From Chloroflexota bacterium (lineage in GTDB: Bacteria > Chloroflexota > UBA6077), in NCBI GenBank assembly GCA_023380955.1, contig JAMCTB010000053.1:1-5165 (forward strand): a stretch of DNA of 5,165 nucleotides, written 5' to 3'. The position numbers and the translations under genes are program-made. Position 1 is the first letter of the stretch, and each line of letters begins with the position of its first letter. Shown one piece after another: positions 1 to 5,165 of the stretch. The notes under the pieces are model-generated. The model saw only the letters and a list, made by a program, of their open reading frames with translations, was not told where the DNA came from and ran no database searches.

Positions 1-65
1 GGGACGAGGCGACCACGCTCTCCGCCGGACTGTTAGACCAAGGGGACCTCGGCCTACCTCGTCCC
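1..65. repeat. 9-bp perfect inverted repeat at window edge
   Basis: GGGACGAGG at 1-9 is the exact reverse complement of CCTCGTCCC at 57-65, with 47 bases between them. The left arm begins at the first base of the window, so the stem may be longer than seen. No T-run follows on the plus strand, so it does not look like an intrinsic terminator. A tRNA reading was tested and fails because no T-arm precedes the right arm. It could be structure inside the end of an upstream transcript, or chance in GC-rich DNA. Confidence 0.25.
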
Positions 66-128
66 AACCTGCCGGTTGTCTATACATACAACCAACCACC
101 TAAAGATACAAGGGGACAAAGGGGGTGA
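3..128 (+). CDS. possible C-terminal tail of an upstream gene (unrecognised)
   Basis: The frame starting at base 3 is open from the window edge to a TGA at 126-128, giving 41 residues that begin DEATTLSAGLLDQGDLGLP. The first part uses mostly G/C-ending codons like the real genes here. From about base 66 the composition becomes less GC-rich and the codon bias fades. No family is recognisable. A second frame is also open to a TAA at 101-103, so an open frame alone proves little. This is recorded only as a candidate for the end of an upstream gene; the stretch may equally be non-coding. Confidence 0.15.
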   Translation, partial: DEATTLSAGLLDQGDLGLPRPNLPVVYTYNQPPKDTRGQRG

Positions 129-237
129 GGTATACCCAAGCTGGCCGTTTCGTAGCTGACTGAGATTATAGTCGCCCCCGGTAGTTGGTGGTTCGCCCTC
201 CCCTCAGTCCGAAAAGCAGTGACCTCCGTGCGACCAT
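129..237. other. non-coding stretch upstream of the dehydrogenase promoter
   Basis: No start codon with a ribosome binding site and no recognisable protein is present on either strand here. Small inverted repeats are visible: GACTGAG at 158-164 with CTCAGTC at 203-209, and AACCACC at 94-100 with GGTGGTT at 187-193. Each is only 7 bp and could be chance. The segment reads as upstream regulatory or spacer DNA for the gene at 350. Confidence 0.4.
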
Positions 238-267
238 TTGACGGCGCAAATACCGCGCCGCTACAAT
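238..267 (+). promoter_or_regulatory. sigma70-type promoter for the SDR gene
   Basis: TTGACG at 238-243 matches the -35 consensus TTGACA in five of six bases, and TACAAT at 262-267 matches the -10 consensus TATAAT in five of six. The spacer is 18 nt. Transcription would begin near 272-275, giving a leader of about 75 nt before the ATG at 350. This is the best promoter match I found in the window, and its position upstream of a strong ribosome binding site supports it. The match is from sequence; use in the cell is inferred. Confidence 0.55.
242..260. promoter_or_regulatory. operator-like palindrome inside the promoter spacer
   Basis: CGGCGC at 242-247 and GCGCCG at 255-260 form a perfect 6-bp inverted repeat with a 7-nt centre (AAATACC). 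It lies between the -35 and -10 boxes and overlaps the last two bases of the -35. A dimeric repressor bound here would block RNA polymerase, a common operator placement. No regulator gene is visible in the window, and a GC-rich 6-bp repeat can arise by chance, so the role is inferred. Confidence 0.3.
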
Positions 268-294
268 CAGCATCAGCAAGACAGGTGGCAACAC

Positions 295-318
295 CAGGAG
301 CCGGTGGGCCGGCTCCTG
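295..318 (+). promoter_or_regulatory. perfect 10-bp hairpin in the SDR 5' leader
   Basis: CAGGAGCCGG (295-304) pairs exactly with CCGGCTCCTG (309-318) around a TGGG loop. The stem sits between the predicted transcription start and the Shine-Dalgarno at 336-343, ending 17 nt before it. It is not followed by a T-run, so it is a poor intrinsic terminator. It may stabilise the mRNA, affect translation or act as an attenuator. If the promoter at 238 is wrong, it could instead mark the end of an upstream transcript. Confidence 0.4.
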
Positions 319-335
319 ATCATTGTGGGAGTCGC

Positions 336-343
336 GGAGGAGG
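336..343 (+). promoter_or_regulatory. Shine-Dalgarno deciding the SDR start
   Basis: GGAGGAGG lies six bases before the ATG at 350-352, close to ideal spacing. An in-frame TTG at 323 would add nine residues, but that start would place this purine-rich tract inside the coding region. The ATG also puts the first beta strand of the Rossmann fold at the usual distance from the N-terminus. Confidence 0.8.
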
Positions 344-349
344 AGCCGA

Positions 350-1165
350 ATGATTCTGAAAGACAAAGTCGCGGTCGTCACGGGGTCCACGAAGGGCATC
401 GGCCGGGGCATCGTCCGGCGCTTTGCGCGTGAGGGGGCGAAGGTAGTAGTCAACGGCCGCAACCCTGCCGAAGTGGATGCCCTGGTCAGCGAGATCAAGG
501 CCGACGGAAGCCAGGTTATCGGCGTGGTCGCCGATGTGACCCAGGAGCCGCAGGTCCAGCGCCTGTTCGACGAGACGCTGCGGGCGTTTGGCACCGTGGA
601 CATACTGGTGAACAACGCCCAGACCTACGTGAACAAAGGGGAGAAGGGGCCCTTCCTCAAGATGACCTCCGCCGGGTGGGACGAGTACGTGCGCCTTAAC
701 ATGGGCGCCTTGTTCTACTGCACCCATCGGGCCGCACAGATTATGGCCGAGAAGCGCCACGGGGCCATCGTCAACATGAGCAGCAACGCCGCGTCCCGTG
801 CCCATCGCCTCAGTATCGCCTACGACTCGGTGAAGGGGGCGATCGACTCGTTCACCAGGGCGGTGGCGGTAGACCTGGCGCCGTGGGGCATTCGCGTCAA
901 TGCCATCCGGCCGGGAATGATCGCCGCCACGGGCTGGGAGAATGTCCCGGAGGAAGAGAAGGCGCGACGACGCTCGGTCATACCTCTGGGGCGCGAGGGA
1001 TTCCCCGAGGATATCGCGTGGGCAGCCGTGTTCCTGGCGGCGGACGATGCCGGGTATGTCACGGGGCAGTGCTTCGAGGTGGATGGCGGCCTGCTGGCCC
1101 AGGGGCGAGCCCCCTGCGCCGAGTTGCACAAGGTGGTCACGCCGGAGAACATCGACCGGTTCTAG
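350..1165 (+). CDS. SDR family NAD(P)-dependent oxidoreductase (FabG-like)
   Basis: This is a complete classical short-chain dehydrogenase/reductase of 271 residues, a cytoplasmic Rossmann-fold enzyme that interconverts a carbonyl and an alcohol. The dinucleotide-binding motif TGSTKGIG is at residues 11-18. Lys15 and Arg37 (in NGR after the second strand) suggest NADP(H). Asp62 lies in ADVT. The catalytic tetrad is Asn117, Ser145, Tyr158 and Lys162, with the Ser-Tyr and Tyr-Lys spacings of the family. RPG at 187-189 and GYVTGQ...VDGG at 235-247 complete the classical layout. The usual NNAG motif reads NNAQ (88-91), with Gln91 replacing glycine. About 24 residues follow VDGG, slightly longer than typical FabG proteins. 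The substrate cannot be told from sequence. The gene has its own promoter and lies 205 nt from the next gene, so a shared pathway is not shown. A FabG gene symbol is not justified. Confidence 0.94.
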   Translation: MILKDKVAVVTGSTKGIGRGIVRRFAREGAKVVVNGRNPAEVDALVSEIKADGSQVIGVVADVTQEPQVQRLFDETLRAFGTVDILVNNAQTYVNKGEKGPFLKMTSAGWDEYVRLNMGALFYCTHRAAQIMAEKRHGAIVNMSSNAASRAHRLSIAYDSVKGAIDSFTRAVAVDLAPWGIRVNAIRPGMIAATGWENVPEEEKARRRSVIPLGREGFPEDIAWAAVFLAADDAGYVTGQCFEVDGGLLAQGRAPCAELHKVVTPENIDRF

Positions 1166-1261
1166 GCGGAACGCGTGTCACCAAGGCAGTACGCAAGGAG
1201 CGGCCGTTCTGGTGCGAGCAGGGGGGCCTGGCCGCCAAGTATGCAAATGGGCACTGGGGCT

Positions 1262-1290
1262 ATGGGGCAGGTTGTCGCAGCCTGCCCCAT
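1262..1290 (+). terminator. 13-bp hairpin after the SDR gene, possible terminator
   Basis: ATGGGGCAGGTTG (1262-1274) pairs with CAGCCTGCCCCAT (1278-1290) around a TCG loop; twelve pairs are Watson-Crick and one is G-T. It stands 96 nt after the SDR stop and 80 nt before the next start. The stability suits a transcription terminator, but no T-run follows on either strand, so it would not be a standard intrinsic one. It could also protect the 3' end of the upstream message or act in the leader of the next gene. Confidence 0.4.
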
Positions 1291-1353
1291 CCGTGTAATA
1301 TGGCCGTGCAATGCGGAGGGGCGCGCCGGCCCGACGGGGGTAACAGACCTTAG

Positions 1354-1359
1354 AGGAGG
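1354..1359 (+). promoter_or_regulatory. Shine-Dalgarno for the TTG-initiated fusion gene
   Basis: AGGAGG (1354-1359, within GAGGAGGGGAG) precedes TTG at 1371 by 11 nt, slightly long. An in-frame stop TAA at 1341-1343 bounds the frame, and TTG is the only usual start codon between that stop and the first transmembrane helix. Later in-frame starts, GTG at 1422 and ATG at 1458, would cut into or remove that helix and have poor ribosome binding sites. Confidence 0.6.
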
Positions 1360-1370
1360 GGAGACCGAGG

Positions 1371-3866
1371 TTGCGCCGAATTCGGCCTGATCTGCTGGCG
1401 GCGGGCTTTCTGCTGCTTCTGGTGGCGCTTTTCCTGGGCAAGGCGCTCTTCACAGGCATGGTCCTTCTGCCTATCGACAACCTCTTTCTGTACCCGCCGT
1501 GGAAGGAGTTCGCCGCCCGGTACGGCATCGGTATCCCCAACAACCACCTCATCGGCGATGCCATCCTCCAGAACATCTCGTGGAAGGCTTTCGCCAGAGA
1601 ATCGCTGGCCCACGGCGAGATTCCCCTCTGGAACCCGTACCTGCTGAGCGGCGTGCCCTTCCTGGCCGCGGGGCAATACGGCGTGCTGTACCCCCTGGGG
1701 GCGCTGTTCTACGTCGTGCCGTTGCCCTTCGCCTATGCCTGGTTCATCGGGCTGCACCTCTTCCTGGCCGGGCTGTTTGCCTACATCTACCTGCGCGTCA
1801 TCGACCTCAATCGGTGGGGAGCCCTCTTCGGCGGCGTGGCCTTCGCGTTCTGCGGCTTCCTGCTGACGTCCTTTCAGTGGCCCATGATCGTCAGCACCGC
1901 CGTCTGGCTGCCGTTGCTCCTGGCCTTCGTGGAGCTGGTCATCAGGGACGTGGAGCACGGGCGAGGCCGTACCCTCCTGTGGGTGGTGTTGGGCGCGGTG
2001 ACTGTGGCGATGCAGTTCCTGGCCGGCCATATGGAGATATCCTTCTACATCCTGTTCAGCGCCGGCTTCTACACCCTGGCCCGGCTGGTCGCCACCGCCC
2101 GTCAGGTGGGGCGTCCCGGCCCGCTCGTCCGGGCGGCGCTCGCCGCGCTGCTGATGGTCGGGCTGGGCACGGCGCTGGCGGCCGTGCAGATCGCTCCCTT
2201 TGCCGAGGCCATCCGCGCCAACTTCCGCAGCGGGTACGTCGGCTATCAGCAGGTGGCCGGCTATGCCCTGCCCAAGGACCATGTCTTCGCCTTTCTGATG
2301 CCCGATTTCTTTGGCAATCCCTCCCACCACTCCTTCTTCGATTTGCGCGACTTCCAGACGAAGCCGGTGGGCGATAACGCGCTGGGCCGGCCAACCGACC
2401 CGCCGCAGACCATCTTCTGGGGACGGAAGAACTACGTGGAGGGCGCGGCGTATGTGGGCATCCTGACTCTGCTGCTGGCAGGGCTGGCCCTGCTGACGCG
2501 GCGCAACCGCTATACCTGGATCTTCGCCGCGTTCGGCGCCTTCTCCCTCAGCCTGGCCTTCGGCGCGCCCTGGTACCGGATATTCTTCTTCGGCGTACCC
2601 GGCTTCGACCAGTTGCACACGCCCTTCCGGTGGCTCTTCCCCTATATGGTCAGCGTCATCGCCCTCGCCGGAATGGGGGCCGCGCGGCTGGCCGATGGTC
2701 CATCCAGGGCATTGGAACGGCTGAAATGGGGAGCGCTCGGCCTGGGTCTGGCCCTGCTGGCCGGCCTTGTCGCTACGCTGCTGTGGCGCGAGAGGGCGTT
2801 CGCGCTGGCGGGCAGGTTCCTCTCGCGAGTGGACCGGCTGCAGACGGCCTTCGCCGACGGGACGATGCTGTACTCGTACGAGTTCCGCAATGCGCTTCTC
2901 CTGGCGCTGGCGCTACTGGGCTCCGCTGCGGTGTTGTGGGTGGCGGCGCGCCGCTGGCGGCTGCCGTGGGCCGGGGGCGTGGCCCTCGCTCCACTGCTGG
3001 CCCTTCTGGTGCTGGCCGCCGACCTGCTGTCTTACAGCGCTAGCTTCAACACCGCGGCCGACCCGCGCCTGCTCGACTTCGTGCCGCCGGCCATCGCCGC
3101 CCTGCCGAAGGAGGAGCAGCCCTACCGGGTCGTCTCCTTCGGCGAGGAGGACATCCTTCCTCCCAACTCCGGGATGCTGTTCGGCCTCCAGGATACGCGC
3201 GGCTACGATACCATCATCCCCAAGCAGTACGTCGAGTACTGGGGCCTGATGGAGGAGCCGCAGGGTCTCATCTACAGCAAGATACACAAGCTGGTGCGAT
3301 CCGAATCGCTGCGCTCGCCGTTCCTGGACCTGCTCAACGTCGAGTATATCCTGTCAGCCAGGCCCCTCGACCTGCCGCTGGTCTTCGACGGCGCGACAAA
3401 GGTGTACCGCAACCCGGGCGCGATGCCCCGGGCCTTCCTGGCCTTCTCAGCGGAAAGCGTGGCCTCGCCGGCGGATTCCCTCGCCCGTTTGAAAGCGGGC
3501 GGCTTCGACCCCCGGCAACACATCGTCCTGGAGGGCGCAGAAGGAAAGACGCTGCCGAAGGCCGGCGGTCCGGCGGAGGCGGCCGAGATAGTGACATACA
3601 GCCCGCAGCGGGTGGTAATCACGACACAGACGGCAGGCCCGGCCGTCCTGGTGCTGCTGGACAGCTACTTCCCCGGGTGGCAGGCGTCGATAGACGGGGT
3701 GGATACGACCATCTACCGGGCACAGCACAACTTCCGCGGCGTGCTGGTGGGCAGCGGCTCGCACACCGTCGAGTTCCGTTACCGCCCCCTTTCCTTCCGT
3801 CTGGGGCTGCTGGCCAGCGGGCTGGCTGGGCTGGTCCTGCTGTTGCTGCTGGCGATGTGGGCCTGG
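1371..3866 (+). other. YfhO (GT-C-like) module of the fusion protein, residues 1-832
   Basis: Family marks seen in order: PIDNLFLYPPW (34-44) in the first outer loop, with Asp36 as a candidate catalytic or metal-binding acid by analogy with GT-C enzymes; GEIPLWNPYLLSG (82-94); QFLAGHMEISFY (215-226); FLMPDFFGNP (308-317); NYVEGAAYVG (354-363). Roughly 14 hydrophobic segments precede the soluble part. The soluble domain has GLQDTRGYD (605-613), DLLNVEYIL (653-661), VYRNPGAMPRAF (678-689), PGWQASIDG (768-776) and the closing SHTVEFRYRP (797-806) before the final helix. This is a full-length module with nothing missing. The motifs are visible; glycosyltransferase activity rests on family knowledge and the acid assignment is inference. 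Confidence 0.9.
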
Positions 3867-5165
3867 CAGCGGGCCCGGCCTGCTCCTTCGGGCGACCACG
3901 TGGCGCGGGGAGTGGCTAAGAACACCCTGGTGCCGATGACCGGCAACCTACTGAACAAAGCCGTGGACCTCGCGTTCGCCGCCCTGATGCTGCGGATGCT
4001 GGGCGCCGACAACGTGGGCAAGTACACCTTCGCCATCGTTCTGGTGGGCTACTTCGAGATCTTCACCAACTTCGGGATGAATACGCTGCTCACCCGGGAA
4101 GTGGCCCGCGACGCCTCGCAGGGCAACCGCTATGTCAGCCATACCACCATTCTGCGGCTTCTCCTGTGGCTTGGGTCGGGCCCGTTCCTGGCGGGGATCG
4201 TGCTCCTGTGGTCGCATACCATCGGCATGAGCACGGATATGGTGCAGGCCATCGCCCTGCTATCCGTCGCCTTGGTGCCGGGGAACATCGCGGCCAGCCT
4301 GAGCGCATTGTTCTACGCCCACGAGAAGATGGAGTACCCGGCGGTTATCAGCATCGTGACCACGCTGGTGAAAGTGGCGCTCGGCGTGCCGGTGCTGCTG
4401 GCCGGCTGGAGCTTCGTGGGCCTGGCCGCAGTATCGGTAGCGACGAACACCTTGACCGCCGGCGTCTTCGCCTACCTCACGCCGCGCCACTTCTTCCGGC
4501 CCCGGCCCGAGTTCGAAGTGGGCCTGACGAGGGGCATCCTCGCCACCTCCTGGCCGCTGATGGTGAACCACCTGCTGGCCACGCTGTTCTTCCGTGTCGA
4601 CGTGCTGATTATGCAGGCCGTCCGTTCCAGCCGTGAGCTGGGCTACTACAGCATGGCCTACAAGTTTATCGACGGGCTGAACGTGATCCCGTCGACGTTC
4701 ACCTTTGCTCTCTTCCCCGTCCTTTCGCGGTACGCGGTGTCTTCGCAGGGCGCCTTCGTGCGGGCGTACACGATGGCCACCAAGACCTTGCTGCTGGTCT
4801 CGGTGCCCCTCGCCGTGGGCACGGCCTTGCTGGCGAAGGACCTCGTGCTGCTTGTGGGCGGCGAGCAGTACCTGCCCGACTCGATGATTGCCCTTCAGAT
4901 ACTGATCTGGTTCCTGCCCTTCAGCTACATCAACAGCGTCACGCAGTATGTGCTCATCGCTCTGGAGAAGCAGCGCTACCTCACGGGCTGCTTCGTGGCC
5001 GGCGCCCTCTTCAACCTGGGGGCGAACTCGCTCCTGATACCGCGATACGGCTACATTGCGGCCTCGGCGGTCACCGTGTGCTCGGAGCTGGTGCTGCTGG
5101 TGCCGTTTATGTACGGAGTGCGGCAGCGGCTGGGCACCCTGCCGTCGCTGGGTCTGGTCTGGCGG
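1371..5165 (+). CDS. YfhO-family membrane protein fused to a Wzx/MOP-type flippase (3' end beyond window)
   Basis: A single frame of 1265 codons runs from the TTG at 1371 to the window edge with no stop. It encodes two integral-membrane modules. Residues 1-832 match the YfhO family: a basic N-terminus, a first helix at about 8-27, many further helices to about 552, a large extracytoplasmic domain (about 553-805) and a last helix (about 808-832). Residues from 844 on match lipid-linked oligosaccharide flippases of the Wzx/MOP exporter superfamily. The joining segment at 833-850 is short and basic (Arg834, Arg836, Arg846, Lys850), as expected for a cytoplasmic loop. YfhO proteins are usually separate polypeptides of about 800-900 residues and flippases of about 430-500. 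YfhO of Bacillus is tied to lipoteichoic acid glycosylation using an undecaprenyl-phosphate sugar. I infer that this protein delivers and transfers a lipid-linked sugar at the cell surface. The acceptor and sugar are unknown. The alternative is two genes joined by a sequence error near 3900. Confidence 0.88.
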   Translation, partial: MRRIRPDLLAAGFLLLLVALFLGKALFTGMVLLPIDNLFLYPPWKEFAARYGIGIPNNHLIGDAILQNISWKAFARESLAHGEIPLWNPYLLSGVPFLAAGQYGVLYPLGALFYVVPLPFAYAWFIGLHLFLAGLFAYIYLRVIDLNRWGALFGGVAFAFCGFLLTSFQWPMIVSTAVWLPLLLAFVELVIRDVEHGRGRTLLWVVLGAVTVAMQFLAGHMEISFYILFSAGFYTLARLVATARQVGRPGPLVRAALAALLMVGLGTALAAVQIAPFAEAIRANFRSGYVGYQQVAGYALPKDHVFAFLMPDFFGNPSHHSFFDLRDFQTKPVGDNALGRPTDPPQTIFWGRKNYVEGAAYVGILTLLLAGLALLTRRNRYTWIFAAFGAFSLSLAFGAPWYRIFFFGVPGFDQLHTPFRWLFPYMVSVIALAGMGAARLADGPSRALERLKWGALGLGLALLAGLVATLLWRERAFALAGRFLSRVDRLQTAFADGTMLYSYEFRNALLLALALLGSAAVLWVAARRWRLPWAGGVALAPLLALLVLAADLLSYSASFNTAADPRLLDFVPPAIAALPKEEQPYRVVSFGEEDILPPNSGMLFGLQDTRGYDTIIPKQYVEYWGLMEEPQGLIYSKIHKLVRSESLRSPFLDLLNVEYILSARPLDLPLVFDGATKVYRNPGAMPRAFLAFSAESVASPADSLARLKAGGFDPRQHIVLEGAEGKTLPKAGGPAEAAEIVTYSPQRVVITTQTAGPAVLVLLDSYFPGWQASIDGVDTTIYRAQHNFRGVLVGSGSHTVEFRYRPLSFRLGLLASGLAGLVLLLLLAMWAWQRARPAPSGDHVARGVAKNTLVPMTGNLLNKAVDLAFAALMLRMLGADNVGKYTFAIVLVGYFEIFTNFGMNTLLTREVARDASQGNRYVSHTTILRLLLWLGSGPFLAGIVLLWSHTIGMSTDMVQAIALLSVALVPGNIAASLSALFYAHEKMEYPAVISIVTTLVKVALGVPVLLAGWSFVGLAAVSVATNTLTAGVFAYLTPRHFFRPRPEFEVGLTRGILATSWPLMVNHLLATLFFRVDVLIMQAVRSSRELGYYSMAYKFIDGLNVIPSTFTFALFPVLSRYAVSSQGAFVRAYTMATKTLLLVSVPLAVGTALLAKDLVLLVGGEQYLPDSMIALQILIWFLPFSYINSVTQYVLIALEKQRYLTGCFVAGALFNLGANSLLIPRYGYIAASAVTVCSELVLLVPFMYGVRQRLGTLPSLGLVWR
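3900..5165 (+). other. Wzx/MOP-type flippase module of the fusion protein, residues 844 onward
   Basis: The module opens with the short basic stretch VARGVAKN (844-851) that typically begins a free-standing flippase, then the first helix and RMLGADNVGKY (875-885). Other family marks are NFGMNTLLTREVARD (900-914), FYAHEKMEYPA (981-991), FFRVDVLIMQ (1073-1082), ELGYYSMAYKF (1089-1099), FALFPVLSR (1112-1120), GGEQYLP (1163-1169) and LIPRYGYIAAS (1221-1231). About a dozen helices are visible over 422 residues. Given a usual size of 430-500, only the last few dozen residues should lie past the edge unless more domains follow. These proteins flip polyprenyl-pyrophosphate-linked sugars from the inner to the outer leaflet. 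No good ribosome binding site precedes GTG 3900 or GTG 3912, so independent translation looks unlikely. Confidence 0.88.

Noticed and set aside
1..65. tRNA-like fold from the 9-bp end stem
   Set aside because: There is no T-arm with TTC in the right place, no matching D-arm, and the length is too short for a standard tRNA.
39..117. Nine-base direct repeat CAAGGGGAC at 39-47 and 109-117
   Set aside because: Only two copies of a short purine-rich word; no array, target-site duplication or element ends accompany them.
1..170. Divergent minus-strand gene: perfect TATAAT (minus strand of 165-170) and an ATG at 87-85 open to the left edge behind AGGTGG
   Set aside because: No -35 box is present at a suitable distance, and the 29 visible residues are Arg/Gly/Pro-rich with no recognisable family. 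There is too little to support a gene.
323..349. TTG at 323 as an upstream start for the dehydrogenase
   Set aside because: It would add nine residues that are encoded mostly by the Shine-Dalgarno tract; the ATG at 350 has ideal spacing from GGAGGAGG.
320..1129. Minus-strand open frame of 269 codons opposite the dehydrogenase
   Set aside because: The plus strand encodes a full SDR with all catalytic residues, and the antisense product has no family motifs.
1272..1299. Possible promoter TTGTCG-16 nt-TGTAAT before the fusion gene
   Set aside because: The -35 matches in only four of six bases and lies inside the hairpin at 1262-1290. The match is too weak to call, although some promoter for 1371 is expected in this gap.
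1499..2377. Plus-strand 292-codon frame overlapping the YfhO module
   Set aside because: Out of frame with the YfhO sequence, Arg/Pro/Ala-rich and without motifs; a shadow of GC-rich coding DNA.
1350..2618. Long minus-strand open frame (422 codons) opposite the YfhO module
   Set aside because: Its product is rich in Gln, Gly, Glu and His with no recognisable domain, as expected from the antisense of GC-rich coding DNA. The plus strand here carries a clear YfhO sequence.

Overview
The window comes from a GC-rich bacterium whose coding DNA prefers G or C at third codon positions. Nothing in it fixes the taxon. An uncultivated Chloroflexota-like lineage would fit the style of the proteins, but that is a guess. 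All supported genes read on the plus strand.

Layout. Positions 1-237 hold no gene I can support. There is a short open tail ending in TGA at 126-128 that might be the end of an upstream gene, a 9-bp inverted repeat at the window edge, and a visibly less GC-rich stretch from about 66 onward. Positions 238-267 carry a good sigma70-type promoter (TTGACG, 18 nt, TACAAT) with a palindrome in its spacer. A 10-bp perfect hairpin (295-318) and a strong Shine-Dalgarno follow, then a complete 271-residue short-chain dehydrogenase/reductase (350-1165). A 205-nt intergenic gap follows, with a 13-bp hairpin at 1262-1290.

The rest of the window, 1371 to the right edge at 5165, is one uninterrupted reading frame of 1265 codons. 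I translated it codon by codon and found no stop. It starts at a TTG behind AGGAGG. Residues 1 to about 832 are a full-length YfhO-family membrane protein, a family linked to GT-C-type, polyprenyl-phosphate-sugar-dependent glycosylation at the outer face of the membrane. Residues from about 844 to the window edge are a Wzx/MOP-type polysaccharide (lipid-linked sugar) flippase, nearly complete but cut off by the edge.

The main point of interest is this apparent fusion. A lipid-linked sugar flippase and a YfhO-type transferase in one polypeptide would join sugar delivery across the membrane to sugar transfer. The joining segment is short and positively charged, as expected for a cytoplasmic loop, so the two topologies are compatible. 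A sequencing indel that hides a stop at the junction is the main competing explanation. The dehydrogenase has its own promoter and a possible terminator after it, so it need not share the pathway.
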